From Gilvimarinus agarilyticus (GTDB lineage: Bacteria; Pseudomonadota; Gammaproteobacteria; Pseudomonadales; Cellvibrionaceae), in NCBI RefSeq assembly GCF_000832015.1, contig NZ_JXCJ01000001.1:2666631-2730630 (forward strand): a DNA stretch of 64,000 bases, written 5' to 3'. A program made the position numbers and the translations under genes. A model generated the notes under the pieces. It saw only the letters and a program-made list of their open reading frames with translations, ran no database searches and had not been told where the DNA came from. The first letter of the stretch is position 1, and the number at the start of each line of letters is the position of its first letter. Below are positions 17,287 to 26,002 of the stretch, piece by piece.

Positions 17287-17301
17287 GCAAGCACAGTGCC
17301 A
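17287..17301 (-). promoter_or_regulatory. Sigma-54 promoter of fliK
   Basis: The minus strand reads TGGCAC-N5-TTGC, an exact consensus match, 74 bp before the fliK ATG with a predicted start near 17275. Confidence 0.87.
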
Positions 17302-17350
17302 AGGTGGGATGTAAGATTTGAAGTAAACGGGGCGCCGCAGCTACACAGCG

Positions 17351-17692
17351 CTATTGATACACCACAAGCTGATGACGAACCTGACCAAACTCGCCTTGTA
17401 AGGTCACCAATGTGGTCTCCAGGCCAACCAGCTGGTTGTTGGCAGCGGCCTGCTCGATATGCTGGCAGTGTGCCACCAAAGTCTGCGCGCCGATATTACT
17501 GCAGCTGCCTTTAAAACTATGGGCCGCACGCCGTAGCGCCTCACCGTCACCACTGGCTAGGGCCTTTTGCATAGCGGTTAAGCGGTCTTCAGAGTCGTTA
17601 AGGTAGGTATCGATCAGGTGGCCAAAATCATCCTCCATCACCTCCTGCAATGTGAGTAATGTCTCGTGATCGATTAATTGCCTATCGCTCAT
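17351..17692 (-). CDS. Hpt-domain histidine phosphotransfer protein (HptB-like)
   Basis: This 113-residue protein is a single Hpt four-helix bundle. The phospho-accepting His is H58 in RRAAHSFKGSCSNIGA. It should relay phosphate from hybrid kinases to a receiver, most simply the response regulator encoded 92 bp upstream. The same Hpt / receiver-phosphatase / STAS trio is known in Pseudomonas as HptB-HsbR-HsbA, which links a kinase network to flagellar gene expression and biofilm formation. No kinase is encoded in the window. Confidence 0.9.
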   Translation of the reverse strand: MSDRQLIDHETLLTLQEVMEDDFGHLIDTYLNDSEDRLTAMQKALASGDGEALRRAAHSFKGSCSNIGAQTLVAHCQHIEQAAANNQLVGLETTLVTLQGEFGQVRHQLVVYQ

Positions 17693-17784
17693 GGCCTCTC
17701 CCTACTCGTCGGCTAAATCCTTAGCACCACTTTTAAACCTTTTCCTTTGACGTATCAAGTAGTTAACCGTCTGTAAAATGCGAT

Positions 17785-19497
17785 CTAGTCGTCATTGCGC
17801 CAGCAATAGGTAGCGGCCACCACATTGCCGGCTCCTCGCACCTCGAGTGAATCACATAGAGATTCAATCATTTTCAGTCCGCGGCCACTGTACTCATTAC
17901 CGGTAAGCTCTGGGCGCGCCGCCGGATCAAAGCCGTTGCCACTGTCCGCCACCACGATCGCCAGAGAGCCTCCGTCCATATCGGTGCTGTGGGCCAAATC
18001 GATTTTGACATACCCCTCGGTAATGGCTTTGGTGCGCTCGCGACGCAGCTGGTAATAGCGATCAAACCCTTCCGGGTCATCTTTTATCGAAGAGTCTAGC
18101 CCCAATACGCCGTGCTCCAGCGCGTTGGTGTATAACTCAGAAATAATGGTGTACAGAGTACCGCTATGGTTGCGCAGCCCAGGCACCTCTAGCAATACGC
18201 TTAACAGCAGCGGCAACGGGTCAAAAATTGCAAAGCTTGAGGGTTTAACCTCAAAGCTTAGGCTCCACTCGGCCAACTGAGATTGCGAGTTGGCCTGTTC
18301 GGTGCCTGGGGTTACGTAGGCTGAACTAAGCGGCGCCATCAGCAACTCAATTAATGATAAATCATCACTGCGCTGGCCCTGCCCTACAAAATCTTTCACC
18401 CGCTCTAATAATTCATCAAAAAGTACCGGAGCCTGCGTGTTTTGGGCAAAGGCCGCTAGTAGTCGCTCCTCACCAAACATCTCGCCCTCGGTATCGCGTG
18501 CCTCGTGGATACCGTCAGACCAGAGGTACAGCCGCTCCCCTTGCTCCATGCTGATAAGCGCCGGATCGGCTTTAAACTTTTTGTTGGTTAATACGCCCAG
18601 CGGTAAGTGGGTTGATTTAATTTGCTCGACACTGCCATCGCGGCGATACAGGTAAGCCGCAGGCAAGCCGCCATTCCAGATACGCACGGTGTTTTTGCGA
18701 AAATTCATCTCCACCATGGCGGCACAACAAAACAGTCCTACGGGTAAAATACTTTTTAGCTTACCGTTAATTTCCGCAAGGATATCGGACATGGCAAAGC
18801 CTTTGTCCACCATGCCATAAAACGTCGTGGCCAGCGGCATAGCGCCAATAGCGGCTGGCAGTCCGTGGCCTGTAAAATCTCCCAGTAATACCATTAAATT
18901 ACCGGCCGGCGTGGTCGAGGCCACCATCACATCGCCATTAAACACTGCCAAAGGAGACAAGTAATAACGCAAGTGTTCGGTATCAACGTGGCCGCTACTG
19001 GTTATATTGTCGAACACTTGCTTCGCAACCGTCTGCTCTTGCAAGAAGTGCTCATTGTGCTGCGCGATCTGGTCTCGCTGTTCCAGCATCGTTCGTTGCA
19101 TCGAGCGCATCCGAAAAAACGACTTTACTTTGGCTTGCAGAATAACGGGGTTGTAGGGCTTTGATAAAAAGTCGTCGCCACCGGCCTCAAGGCACTTTAC
19201 CAGTGACTCAGTATCGGTAAGGGAGGTGAGAAAGATAATGGGTACAAGCTCTTCCCCGGCCAGGGATTTAATTTGCCGTGCGGCGGCGAACCCATCAAGT
19301 CTCGGCATCAGAGCATCAAGCAACACGATGTCAGGCCGATGCTCTCGAAAACAGATCACCGCTTGCTCGCCATCTTCGGCACTTAACACACGATGGCCCT
19401 GCTTGCGCAATATGGTTTCTAAAATTATTCGATCCGTCGCGGTGTCATCGGCAACCAGCACGGTAATTAAGCGCTCGTCCTTTTTAGCAAGATCCAT
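17785..19497 (-). CDS. Response regulator fused to PP2C-type phosphatase and HATPase anti-sigma kinase (HsbR-like)
   Basis: The 570 residues read: receiver domain (about 10-130) with phospho-acceptor D61 in IVLLDALMPRLDG; a coiled linker; a SpoIIE/PP2C phosphatase domain (about 180-385) with VLLGDFTGHGLPAAI and LYLWSDGIHEARD; and a C-terminal GHKL ATPase of the RsbW type (about 420-568) with ELYTNALEHGVLG, VVADSGNGFDP and YSGRGLKMI. The protein thus has both a kinase and a phosphatase for a STAS antagonist, the HsbR arrangement. It lies three bases from the STAS gene. Confidence 0.93.
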   Translation of the reverse strand: MDLAKKDERLITVLVADDTATDRIILETILRKQGHRVLSAEDGEQAVICFREHRPDIVLLDALMPRLDGFAAARQIKSLAGEELVPIIFLTSLTDTESLVKCLEAGGDDFLSKPYNPVILQAKVKSFFRMRSMQRTMLEQRDQIAQHNEHFLQEQTVAKQVFDNITSSGHVDTEHLRYYLSPLAVFNGDVMVASTTPAGNLMVLLGDFTGHGLPAAIGAMPLATTFYGMVDKGFAMSDILAEINGKLKSILPVGLFCCAAMVEMNFRKNTVRIWNGGLPAAYLYRRDGSVEQIKSTHLPLGVLTNKKFKADPALISMEQGERLYLWSDGIHEARDTEGEMFGEERLLAAFAQNTQAPVLFDELLERVKDFVGQGQRSDDLSLIELLMAPLSSAYVTPGTEQANSQSQLAEWSLSFEVKPSSFAIFDPLPLLLSVLLEVPGLRNHSGTLYTIISELYTNALEHGVLGLDSSIKDDPEGFDRYYQLRRERTKAITEGYVKIDLAHSTDMDGGSLAIVVADSGNGFDPAARPELTGNEYSGRGLKMIESLCDSLEVRGAGNVVAATYCWRNDD

Positions 19498-19500
19498 GTG

Positions 19501-19806
19501 CTACTGAATGGTAAAGAGTTGTTCGAAGTTCGAGATGCTCAATATTCGCCTAACATCAGTACTGGCATTTTTAATGACAATATCCGAGGCGTCACCTCCA
19601 GCGTAATCGCGCAATAGCAATAACATGCCCAGCGCCGAGCTATCGAGGTAAGCGGTATCGGTCATATCGATAATAAAATGATCGGGTCTGACGGGAAGCG
19701 TCTCGTAACTGCCGCGAAAATCCTGATGAGCGCTGAAATCAAAACGCCCTTTGATCACGATGGTCAGTTCGCTGCCGTCACTGGTTACCGTCGACGTGAC
19801 TGTCAT
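19501..19806 (-). CDS. STAS-domain anti-anti-sigma factor (HsbA-like)
   Basis: The 101-residue STAS protein starts at the ATG at 19806, preceded by GAGG at good spacing; a GTG four codons upstream is less likely. The conserved phosphorylatable serine is in YLDSSALGMLLLLR. In the Pseudomonas HsbA system the partner is FlgM, released or bound depending on phosphorylation by HsbR. That partner is inferred here from context; flgM lies at 50.7 kb. Confidence 0.9.
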   Translation of the reverse strand: MTVTSTVTSDGSELTIVIKGRFDFSAHQDFRGSYETLPVRPDHFIIDMTDTAYLDSSALGMLLLLRDYAGGDASDIVIKNASTDVRRILSISNFEQLFTIQ

Positions 19807-19829
19807 AACTCGCCTCACTTATCTACCTG

Positions 19830-19847
19830 TTGTTCACCTCTTAGCGA
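19830..19847. terminator. Small hairpin in the fliJ-STAS gap
   Basis: A CACCTC / GAGGTG inverted repeat with a six-base loop lies between the fliJ end and the STAS gene, near a second palindrome CGGGCGCGCCCG (19875-19886). There is no T tail on the minus strand, so termination is uncertain. No promoter was recognised in this 131-bp gap. Confidence 0.3.
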
Positions 19848-19937
19848 GGTGATATTCCTTGGTGGCTTACGCTACGGGCGCGCCCGCAAGCCCAGTGCCT
19901 AGAGAATAGACTATTTTTGCGCCCAACAATAGCGGCA

Positions 19938-20387
19938 TTAACCGTAGGGCGGCGATTGCCGATTGAGGTTTGCCAACTCATCGAGTTCTTTTTGTAGTTT
20001 TCGCTCCAGCTCGGCATTTTCACCTTGGCGCAAGCGCTCGATTAACGACTCGAGCGACTTGCGCTTATGGCGCTTAACTTGCCAGTGTTGCATAACCTTT
20101 TCACACTGCTCGGCGGCATTGGCGACCTTAAGTTGCTGCTCATCGATGGCACCGGCCAGTCGGCCAATAAAATCACTGTAGCGCATCATATCCTGCACCG
20201 AGTGCCCCACGGACGTATCGCCATACTCGTTTAAATAACTATGGTGGTACTGCTCCAGCTGATCAAGCTGAGAGCGCTCTCCAGCCAACTGCTGTTGATA
20301 CTGCGCAAGATAACCGGCGGCTTCCTGCTCTTGGTGCTCTGCTACGCGCAGAACCACCTTAAGCCTTTCTGAGCGAGGTTTAGCCAT
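19938..20387 (-). CDS. fliJ: FliJ, flagellar export ATPase stalk protein
   Basis: The 149-residue protein is almost entirely charged heptad-rich helix, as expected for the two-helix FliJ coiled coil that sits in the FliI hexamer. [20 protein letters not shown] near the N-terminus and the C-terminal [12 protein letters not shown] fit the family. It overlaps the fliI end by eight bases. Confidence 0.92.
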   Translation of the reverse strand: MAKPRSERLKVVLRVAEHQEQEAAGYLAQYQQQLAGERSQLDQLEQYHHSYLNEYGDTSVGHSVQDMMRYSDFIGRLAGAIDEQQLKVANAAEQCEKVMQHWQVKRHKRKSLESLIERLRQGENAELERKLQKELDELANLNRQSPPYG

Positions 20388-21780
20388 TTACCGAGCCATC
20401 CGTCCGCCCGTGCTCGGCGGCCAACGGGCTTTTACGCGTAGCCTGAGCGTTAGGCTGAACTAAATCGGCCAAGCCTTTGTGCGCCTCGCCCAAGGAAACC
20501 GCCTGCGTTAAGGATTGCTGCACAAACTGGCGCAACTTAGGAAACTTCTCGATCGCTTCGTCGGTTTGCGGGTCGGAGCCCGCGGTATAGGCGCCGATCG
20601 CCACCAAATCGCGATTTTGTTCGTACTTAGCCAGCAGTTGTTTAAACTTTTGCATTTGGGTCAGGTGATTGGCCGAGACAATTTGCGGCATCGCCCGACT
20701 GATGGAAGCCTCCACGTCAATGGCCGGGTAAACCCCCTCTTCAGCCAGCTGACGTGACAACACAATATGGCCGTCGAGGATCGCCCGCGCCGCGTCGGCG
20801 ATTGGATCCTGTAGATCATCGCCTTCGGTTAACACGGTGTAAAACGCCGTTATCGAGCCCTCTCCCTCGGCAGCATTACCCGCGCGCTCAACCAGCTCGG
20901 GGATACGGGCAAACACAGAGGGTGGATAACCTTTGGTAGCCGGCGGCTCACCGATGGCCAGCGAGATTTCGCGCTGAGCTTGAGCAAACCGGGTGAGAGA
21001 ATCCATGAGCAGCAGAACGTTTAAGCCCTGGTCGCGATAGTATTCGGCAATGCGGCTGCACAGCTGGGCCGCGCGCAACCGCATTAGCGGGGCGTCGTCT
21101 GCCGGTGAGGCCACCACCACGGCCCGCGCCATACCCTCGGGGCCCAAAATGTGATCGATGAACTCTTTTACCTCGCGGCCGCGCTCGCCCACCAGCCCCA
21201 CCACCACCACATCGGCGGTGGTGTATTTGGTCATCATTCCCATCAACACACTTTTACCGACACCACTGCCGGCAAACAGCCCCATGCGCTGTCCACGGCC
21301 TACGGTTACCAGCCCATTAATGGCACGTATGCCAACGTCCAAAGGCTCGTGGATAGGGTGACGCTTTAACGGGTTGATATCACTGGGGGCAAAATCGAGA
21401 AAATCGCCGCCCTGCAGTGCACCTTTGCCATCGAGCGGCTGGCCCAAACCATTAATCACGCGGCCTAAGGTTTGCAAGCCAATGCGCATAGCCTGGCTGT
21501 GCGCCAAAGGAATAACCCGGGCGCCGGGTTCTAGCCCCTCGACCCGCTTAACCGGCATTAAAAAAACACTTTGCCCTGAGAAGCCCACCACCTCGGCTTC
21601 GATTCGCCGGCCATCCCGTGACAGCAACACGCACTGCCGCCCCACCGATAAGTTGAGCCCTACTGCCTCGAGCGTCAGCCCCACCGAGCGAACTAGGCGG
21701 CCCTCCGCCTCGGGCACCACCGCGACCGGATCGGGTAGATAAGGCCGCAACCGGTACCACAAATCACGGCGCTCAGACAC
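20380..21780 (-). CDS. fliI: FliI, flagellum-specific ATPase
   Basis: FliI energises flagellar export. The chosen start is GTG at 21780, which overlaps the fliH stop by eight bases and has GGAG nine bases upstream; this gives 466 residues. The frame is open to an ATG at 21834, which would overlap fliH by 62 bases and add an 18-residue tail. Visible motifs are Walker [32 protein letters not shown], the Walker [17 protein letters not shown] and the C-terminal [13 protein letters not shown] segment. Confidence 0.95.
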   Translation of the reverse strand: MSERRDLWYRLRPYLPDPVAVVPEAEGRLVRSVGLTLEAVGLNLSVGRQCVLLSRDGRRIEAEVVGFSGQSVFLMPVKRVEGLEPGARVIPLAHSQAMRIGLQTLGRVINGLGQPLDGKGALQGGDFLDFAPSDINPLKRHPIHEPLDVGIRAINGLVTVGRGQRMGLFAGSGVGKSVLMGMMTKYTTADVVVVGLVGERGREVKEFIDHILGPEGMARAVVVASPADDAPLMRLRAAQLCSRIAEYYRDQGLNVLLLMDSLTRFAQAQREISLAIGEPPATKGYPPSVFARIPELVERAGNAAEGEGSITAFYTVLTEGDDLQDPIADAARAILDGHIVLSRQLAEEGVYPAIDVEASISRAMPQIVSANHLTQMQKFKQLLAKYEQNRDLVAIGAYTAGSDPQTDEAIEKFPKLRQFVQQSLTQAVSLGEAHKGLADLVQPNAQATRKSPLAAEHGRTDGSVNG

Positions 21781-22675
21781 TGGGGTCGGCTCCGCCGTCA
21801 GAGTCTTGCGGCGCGGGTACGGTGTCGGCGCCAAGCTCAGGTGTTTCGGTATTGAGAGCGTCTTGTTCCGAGCTTACCCCCGGGAGCTCTCGCGCCAGCA
21901 ACTGCTCGTCGCTGGTGGTTTCATCCAGATCTTGGCGCAGTTTAAAGCGCTCTAGAGTTTCGTCTAAACGCCGCTCCACGGTAAAGTCTACTAAGCTGTC
22001 GTTGGTACTCACACGTACACCGCCGGCGCTGATTTCAGGAGCAACCCGCAGTGTCCAGTCGTGGCCGTGCTCTTCGGCGTAGCGCTTAACGCAATCGTGA
22101 TCGGCAAGGTTTAGATGCAGCGTCACATTGTTACCTGGGCTGGGTAAGGCGGCGATGGATTGCCGTACCAGCGGGAGAATATCGACGGGCTGAGTCACTA
22201 AATCACGCCCCACCACCGCACGGCTAATGCGCTCGATCATGGTCAACATCAGTGCTTCGAGTTTTTCATCCTGCTCATCGATTGGCTCTTTTAACGCCTG
22301 AACTAAGCTGGCGAAGGTTTGTTGCTCCATGGTCAACAACTGGCGTATATCCTCGCCGCCTCGCTCCTGCCCCTGACGGTAGCCGTCTTCGTAACCTTGT
22401 TGCTGGCCTTTCTCCAGGCCGTGGGCAAAGCCTTCTTGCTCGGCTGCCTGAACGATTTCAGACATTTGCTCGGCGGTTAAACCACTGGCCGTTAACCCTT
22501 CAATTTCCACATCTTCGATGGTTTCACCCGCCTGCGCACCCAAGCGAGCTTCTTCGGCCTTAGTTTTCGTGTCGCCTTTAGCGCCGCCGTCAACAGTGGG
22601 CACGGCCCAAGACTGCCACTCGGCCGTCTCATTGGCGGGAATTCGATTGGGGTTGGATCTGGGTTTATCGACCAT
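21773..22675 (-). CDS. fliH: FliH, flagellar export ATPase regulator
   Basis: FliH links FliI to the C-ring and regulates its ATPase. The 300-residue product is longer than the Salmonella form (235) because of disordered ends. The centre (about 80-125) has Gly-rich helix repeats ([20 protein letters not shown]) with the AxxxG/GxxxG pattern typical of FliH. The C-terminal domain (about 140-255) is the V-ATPase E-like part. It lies between fliG and fliI. Confidence 0.94.
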   Translation of the reverse strand: MVDKPRSNPNRIPANETAEWQSWAVPTVDGGAKGDTKTKAEEARLGAQAGETIEDVEIEGLTASGLTAEQMSEIVQAAEQEGFAHGLEKGQQQGYEDGYRQGQERGGEDIRQLLTMEQQTFASLVQALKEPIDEQDEKLEALMLTMIERISRAVVGRDLVTQPVDILPLVRQSIAALPSPGNNVTLHLNLADHDCVKRYAEEHGHDWTLRVAPEISAGGVRVSTNDSLVDFTVERRLDETLERFKLRQDLDETTSDEQLLARELPGVSSEQDALNTETPELGADTVPAPQDSDGGADPSV

Positions 22676-22707
22676 GAAGGGGCTCCGTTAGAGGGCTATA
22701 GCAACGA

Positions 22708-23727
22708 CTATAGCAGCTGCTCGCCGCTGCCCCCGAGCACGATTTCACCGGCATCGGCCATACGCCGGGCAATAGTAAGGATTTCTTTTTGTGCCGACTC
22801 CACCTCAGAGATACGAACCGGGCCTTTGACTTCTAAGTCGTCACGCAGTAATTCGGCGGCGCGTTTAGACATATTTTTAAATATTTTATCTTGCAGCGCG
22901 CCATCGGCCCCTTTCAGCGCCACGATTAACACCTCAGACGACACTTCACGCAACAACATTTGAATACCACGGTCGTCGACGTCTTTGAGGTTTTCGAAGA
23001 CAAACATCAGATCCTGGATCTGGTTACCCATGTCTTCATCCACCTCTTTGATCGAATCCATTAGATCCGTCTCAATGCTACCGTCGAGGTGATTCATAAT
23101 CTCGGCCGCTACTTTGTAACCACCCATGGCTTTGTTTTGCGAGCCGGTTTTACCAGAGAACTGCTTCTCGAGGATATCGTTAAGCTCTTGCAAAGCACTA
23201 GGCTGTACCATATCGAGCGAAGCCACACGCATCATAATGTCTGTACGTACTTTTTCCGTAAAATACCCTAAAATCTCGGCCGATTGATCGGCGTCGAGAT
23301 AAGCAATCACAATAGCCTGAATCTGCGGGTGTTCATTGCGAATGATATCCGCCACCGAGCGTGGGTCCATCCATTTTAGGGTATCAAGCCCGGTTGTATT
23401 GCCGCCTAGCAAGATTCGATCGACCAGTGAGCTGGCTTTGTCTTCGCCCAGTGCGGTGATCAGCATATTGCGAATATAGCTGTCAGAACCCATGCCAAGC
23501 CCCGTTAACGTGCGGGCCTCTTCAAGGAAATTCTGCATGACCATCTGCACGTCACTTTGCTGAACATTGGTCAGGGTCGCCATGGCAGCGCCAATGCGCT
23601 GAACCTCTTTGGGGCCCATGTGCTTTAGCACCTCGGCGGCGTCTTGCTCACCCAACGACATCAACAAAACCGCCGCCTGATCGACAGGGCTCATTTGTGT
23701 AGTCGGTACCGTTTTTTGTTCAGCCAC
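22708..23727 (-). CDS. fliG: FliG, flagellar motor switch rotor protein
   Basis: FliG is the rotor component that contacts the stators. The 339 residues match the family length, with an N-terminal FliF-binding domain, a middle domain (EHPQIQAIVIAYLD, the EHPQ motif) and a C-terminal torque domain with the charged helix (DKIFKNMSKRAAELLRDDLEVKGPVR). It begins six bases after fliF. Confidence 0.97.
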   Translation of the reverse strand: MAEQKTVPTTQMSPVDQAAVLLMSLGEQDAAEVLKHMGPKEVQRIGAAMATLTNVQQSDVQMVMQNFLEEARTLTGLGMGSDSYIRNMLITALGEDKASSLVDRILLGGNTTGLDTLKWMDPRSVADIIRNEHPQIQAIVIAYLDADQSAEILGYFTEKVRTDIMMRVASLDMVQPSALQELNDILEKQFSGKTGSQNKAMGGYKVAAEIMNHLDGSIETDLMDSIKEVDEDMGNQIQDLMFVFENLKDVDDRGIQMLLREVSSEVLIVALKGADGALQDKIFKNMSKRAAELLRDDLEVKGPVRISEVESAQKEILTIARRMADAGEIVLGGSGEQLL

Positions 23728-23733
23728 AATTGT

Positions 23734-25428
23734 TTACTCGTCTTTGTTAATCCAAGATTTAACCACTTGCGCCACCCGGCCTGGGTCTTCCGCAACCAAA
23801 CCTTTAATCGCGCTCAACTGCTGCTCATAGCCCTCTTCTGGGCCGGGCAAGGCCACGGCGCCGCCGGTCAGGGTAACCGAATCGGCTGACATGTCACCAC
23901 CTAAGCCCGCCGCTTCCAGTGCCGCCAGTTGGCGCGCCTCTTCTTCTTCAGCCGAGCGAGATCCGGAACGGGCGATGGTTTTTAACACTGGGCGCAGCAA
24001 GCCAAAAATCAATGCCATCACCAGTAAAAAACCCACCAGCGGCTTAATGTAAGGCGTAAGCCAGCTCTCTTGCCACCAAGGTACTTCCAGGGCACCCGTA
24101 TCGATAGGTTCGCGCTCGATAAAGGGCGAATTGACGACATTGACACTGTCCCCACGAGCGGCCGAAAACCCAACCGCATCACGTACGAGCGTGGTAAAGC
24201 GCTCCAGCTCGGCATCGCTCCAGGGCTCGCTCACCGCTTCGCCCTCGGCGTTTACCGAGCGTTTGTTGTCAAGTACGACGGCAACACTTAAGCGCTCAAT
24301 ATTACCTTGCTGGCGGCGCGTATAACTGATGAGGCGATCGACTTCAAAATTGCGGGTAACCTGCTCGCGGCTGTGGTGTGGTTGTGCAACATCGTCCTGC
24401 ACAAGGTTTGGGTCCACTTGCTGCGGCACCTGAGCGTCCACCGGGGGCTGATTCGTCAAAGCGCCAGGAATACCACCAATTGTGGTATCGCCTCGACGGA
24501 CTTCACTGTGGCTTTGTTCACTGCGCAGAACCGGCTCGGCATCATTAAACACCTCCTCGGCCTGCTCAATTGCCGTAAAGTCCACATCGGCACTCACCTC
24601 GGCGTGAAAATTACCCGGTCCGACTACCGGCGCCAGAATGCTGTCTACCCGGCTGGCTAACTTATCTTCTAAATTAACAGTGTATTGGCGTTGCTTGTCG
24701 GCCAGAATTAACGCGGGTGTCTCTTCACCCAGCGACAATAGATTACCGTACTGATCCACAACGGTAACGTCTTGATTGTTTAATTCGCTGATGCTCGAAG
24801 CCACCATATTAGCGATTGCTTTTACTTGCTTCGGCTCGATATCGCGCCCAGGGAATAGCTCTAAAAATACGGACGCACTGGGCTTTCTGGCGTCGCGAAC
24901 AAACACCGACCGTTTAGGAATGGCCAGATGGACTCGCGCCGAACGCACCGAGTTAATGCTGGTGATGGTGCGGGCAAGCTCCCCCTCCAGGCTGCGCTGG
25001 TAACGCGCGCTCTCGATAAACTGGCTGGTACCCAATGCCTGTTCTTTTTCGAGCAACTCAAAACCCACCGATTGATTTTGCCCAATTCCGACTTCGGCCA
25101 ACTTTAATCGCGCAGTATGAATATTTTCGCTGGTCACCAACAACGCGCCGGTGGAAGGTTCAATTTTATAGGGGATTTGATTTTGCTCTAGAATCGACAC
25201 CACCTCGCCCGAATCCAGGCGATCAAGGCTGCCATACAGCGGGCGGTACTCTTCACCCTGACTCCAAAGCACAATATAAAACCCGATGGCTACCGAGGCG
25301 GCCAAGCCCAGCATCAAGCCGATTTGGCGCAATAGCGATAATCCACCAAAACCCTCAATTAAGTCGTTGCCGCGGGCGGTTTTACCCGTACCTTCATCGG
25401 CCATTGTCGCGGTATCTGTCTGTGCCAT
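23734..25428 (-). CDS. fliF: FliF, flagellar MS-ring protein
   Basis: FliF builds the MS ring in the inner membrane. The 564 residues have a first membrane helix (about 33-53), a periplasmic region with three ring-building motifs (about 55-440), a second membrane helix (about 455-475, KPLVGFLLVMALIFGLL) and a cytoplasmic tail ending in VKSWINKDE that binds FliG. It follows fliE by 24 bp. Confidence 0.97.
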   Translation of the reverse strand: MAQTDTATMADEGTGKTARGNDLIEGFGGLSLLRQIGLMLGLAASVAIGFYIVLWSQGEEYRPLYGSLDRLDSGEVVSILEQNQIPYKIEPSTGALLVTSENIHTARLKLAEVGIGQNQSVGFELLEKEQALGTSQFIESARYQRSLEGELARTITSINSVRSARVHLAIPKRSVFVRDARKPSASVFLELFPGRDIEPKQVKAIANMVASSISELNNQDVTVVDQYGNLLSLGEETPALILADKQRQYTVNLEDKLASRVDSILAPVVGPGNFHAEVSADVDFTAIEQAEEVFNDAEPVLRSEQSHSEVRRGDTTIGGIPGALTNQPPVDAQVPQQVDPNLVQDDVAQPHHSREQVTRNFEVDRLISYTRRQQGNIERLSVAVVLDNKRSVNAEGEAVSEPWSDAELERFTTLVRDAVGFSAARGDSVNVVNSPFIEREPIDTGALEVPWWQESWLTPYIKPLVGFLLVMALIFGLLRPVLKTIARSGSRSAEEEEARQLAALEAAGLGGDMSADSVTLTGGAVALPGPEEGYEQQLSAIKGLVAEDPGRVAQVVKSWINKDE

Positions 25429-25452
25429 AAGCTTGTAACCCAGTCCCTATTT

Positions 25453-25818
25453 TTAAATAGGCATGTTCATAATATCGCGGTAGGCTTCTACCAATTTATT
25501 GCGTACTTGCACGGCGGCCTCAAACGACACGCTGGCTTTTTGCGAAGCGATCATTACATCGGTGATGTCGACATTGGCTTCGCCGCGCTGATAGGCCTCG
25601 GCTTTGGCACCGGCCTGACTTTGCAAGTCGTTAACCTTGTTAACCGCATCGCTCATCACCTCAGAAAAACCCGGTACCTTAGTGCCCGCCTGTACTTCGC
25701 CTGGGCGAGCTGGGCGGTTAACATCCGCCAGTGCTTCTGGCTTTTGAAAGGCGTTGGTTTGCGCTTTTAGCGCGCGCATCTCGGTCAGCAAATTACTGAT
25801 ATCGACCCGGTTGCTCAT
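25453..25818 (-). CDS. fliE: FliE, MS ring-rod junction protein
   Basis: FliE connects the MS ring to the rod. The ATG at 25818 ([10 protein letters not shown]) gives 121 residues, close to family length; an upstream in-frame ATG at 25896 would add 26 residues of unrelated sequence and lies very near the predicted transcription start. The C-terminal conserved segment [32 protein letters not shown]-type sequence is unmistakable. It is first in fliEFGHIJ. Confidence 0.95.
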   Translation of the reverse strand: MSNRVDISNLLTEMRALKAQTNAFQKPEALADVNRPARPGEVQAGTKVPGFSEVMSDAVNKVNDLQSQAGAKAEAYQRGEANVDITDVMIASQKASVSFEAAVQVRNKLVEAYRDIMNMPI

Positions 25819-25900
25819 GCCTGTACTCGCTATTGGGGTTGATGGACGGGCGACAGGTTTTTGGCGTTTTTGCCATTTTGTCGCGTTTATACCCAATAGT

Positions 25901-25915
25901 GCACAAACTGGGCCA
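25901..25915 (-). promoter_or_regulatory. Sigma-54 promoter of fliE
   Basis: The minus strand reads TGGCCC-N5-GTGC with GG-N10-GC spacing. It deviates from consensus at one base in each box. The predicted start is near 25889, 71 bases before the fliE ATG. Confidence 0.62.
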
Positions 25916-26002
25916 AAATCTTATTTTTACGTTAGCCAACACCCATAATCACAAACGGCCGCGCGAGTTTCCCCGGCGGCCGCCCTCAAGCAAAGTGCGG
26001 TA

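Noticed and set aside
19806-19840. Sigma-28 site before the STAS gene
   Set aside because: A GTAGATAA-like -10 is present but the -35 is poor and the site would nearly overlap the start codon.
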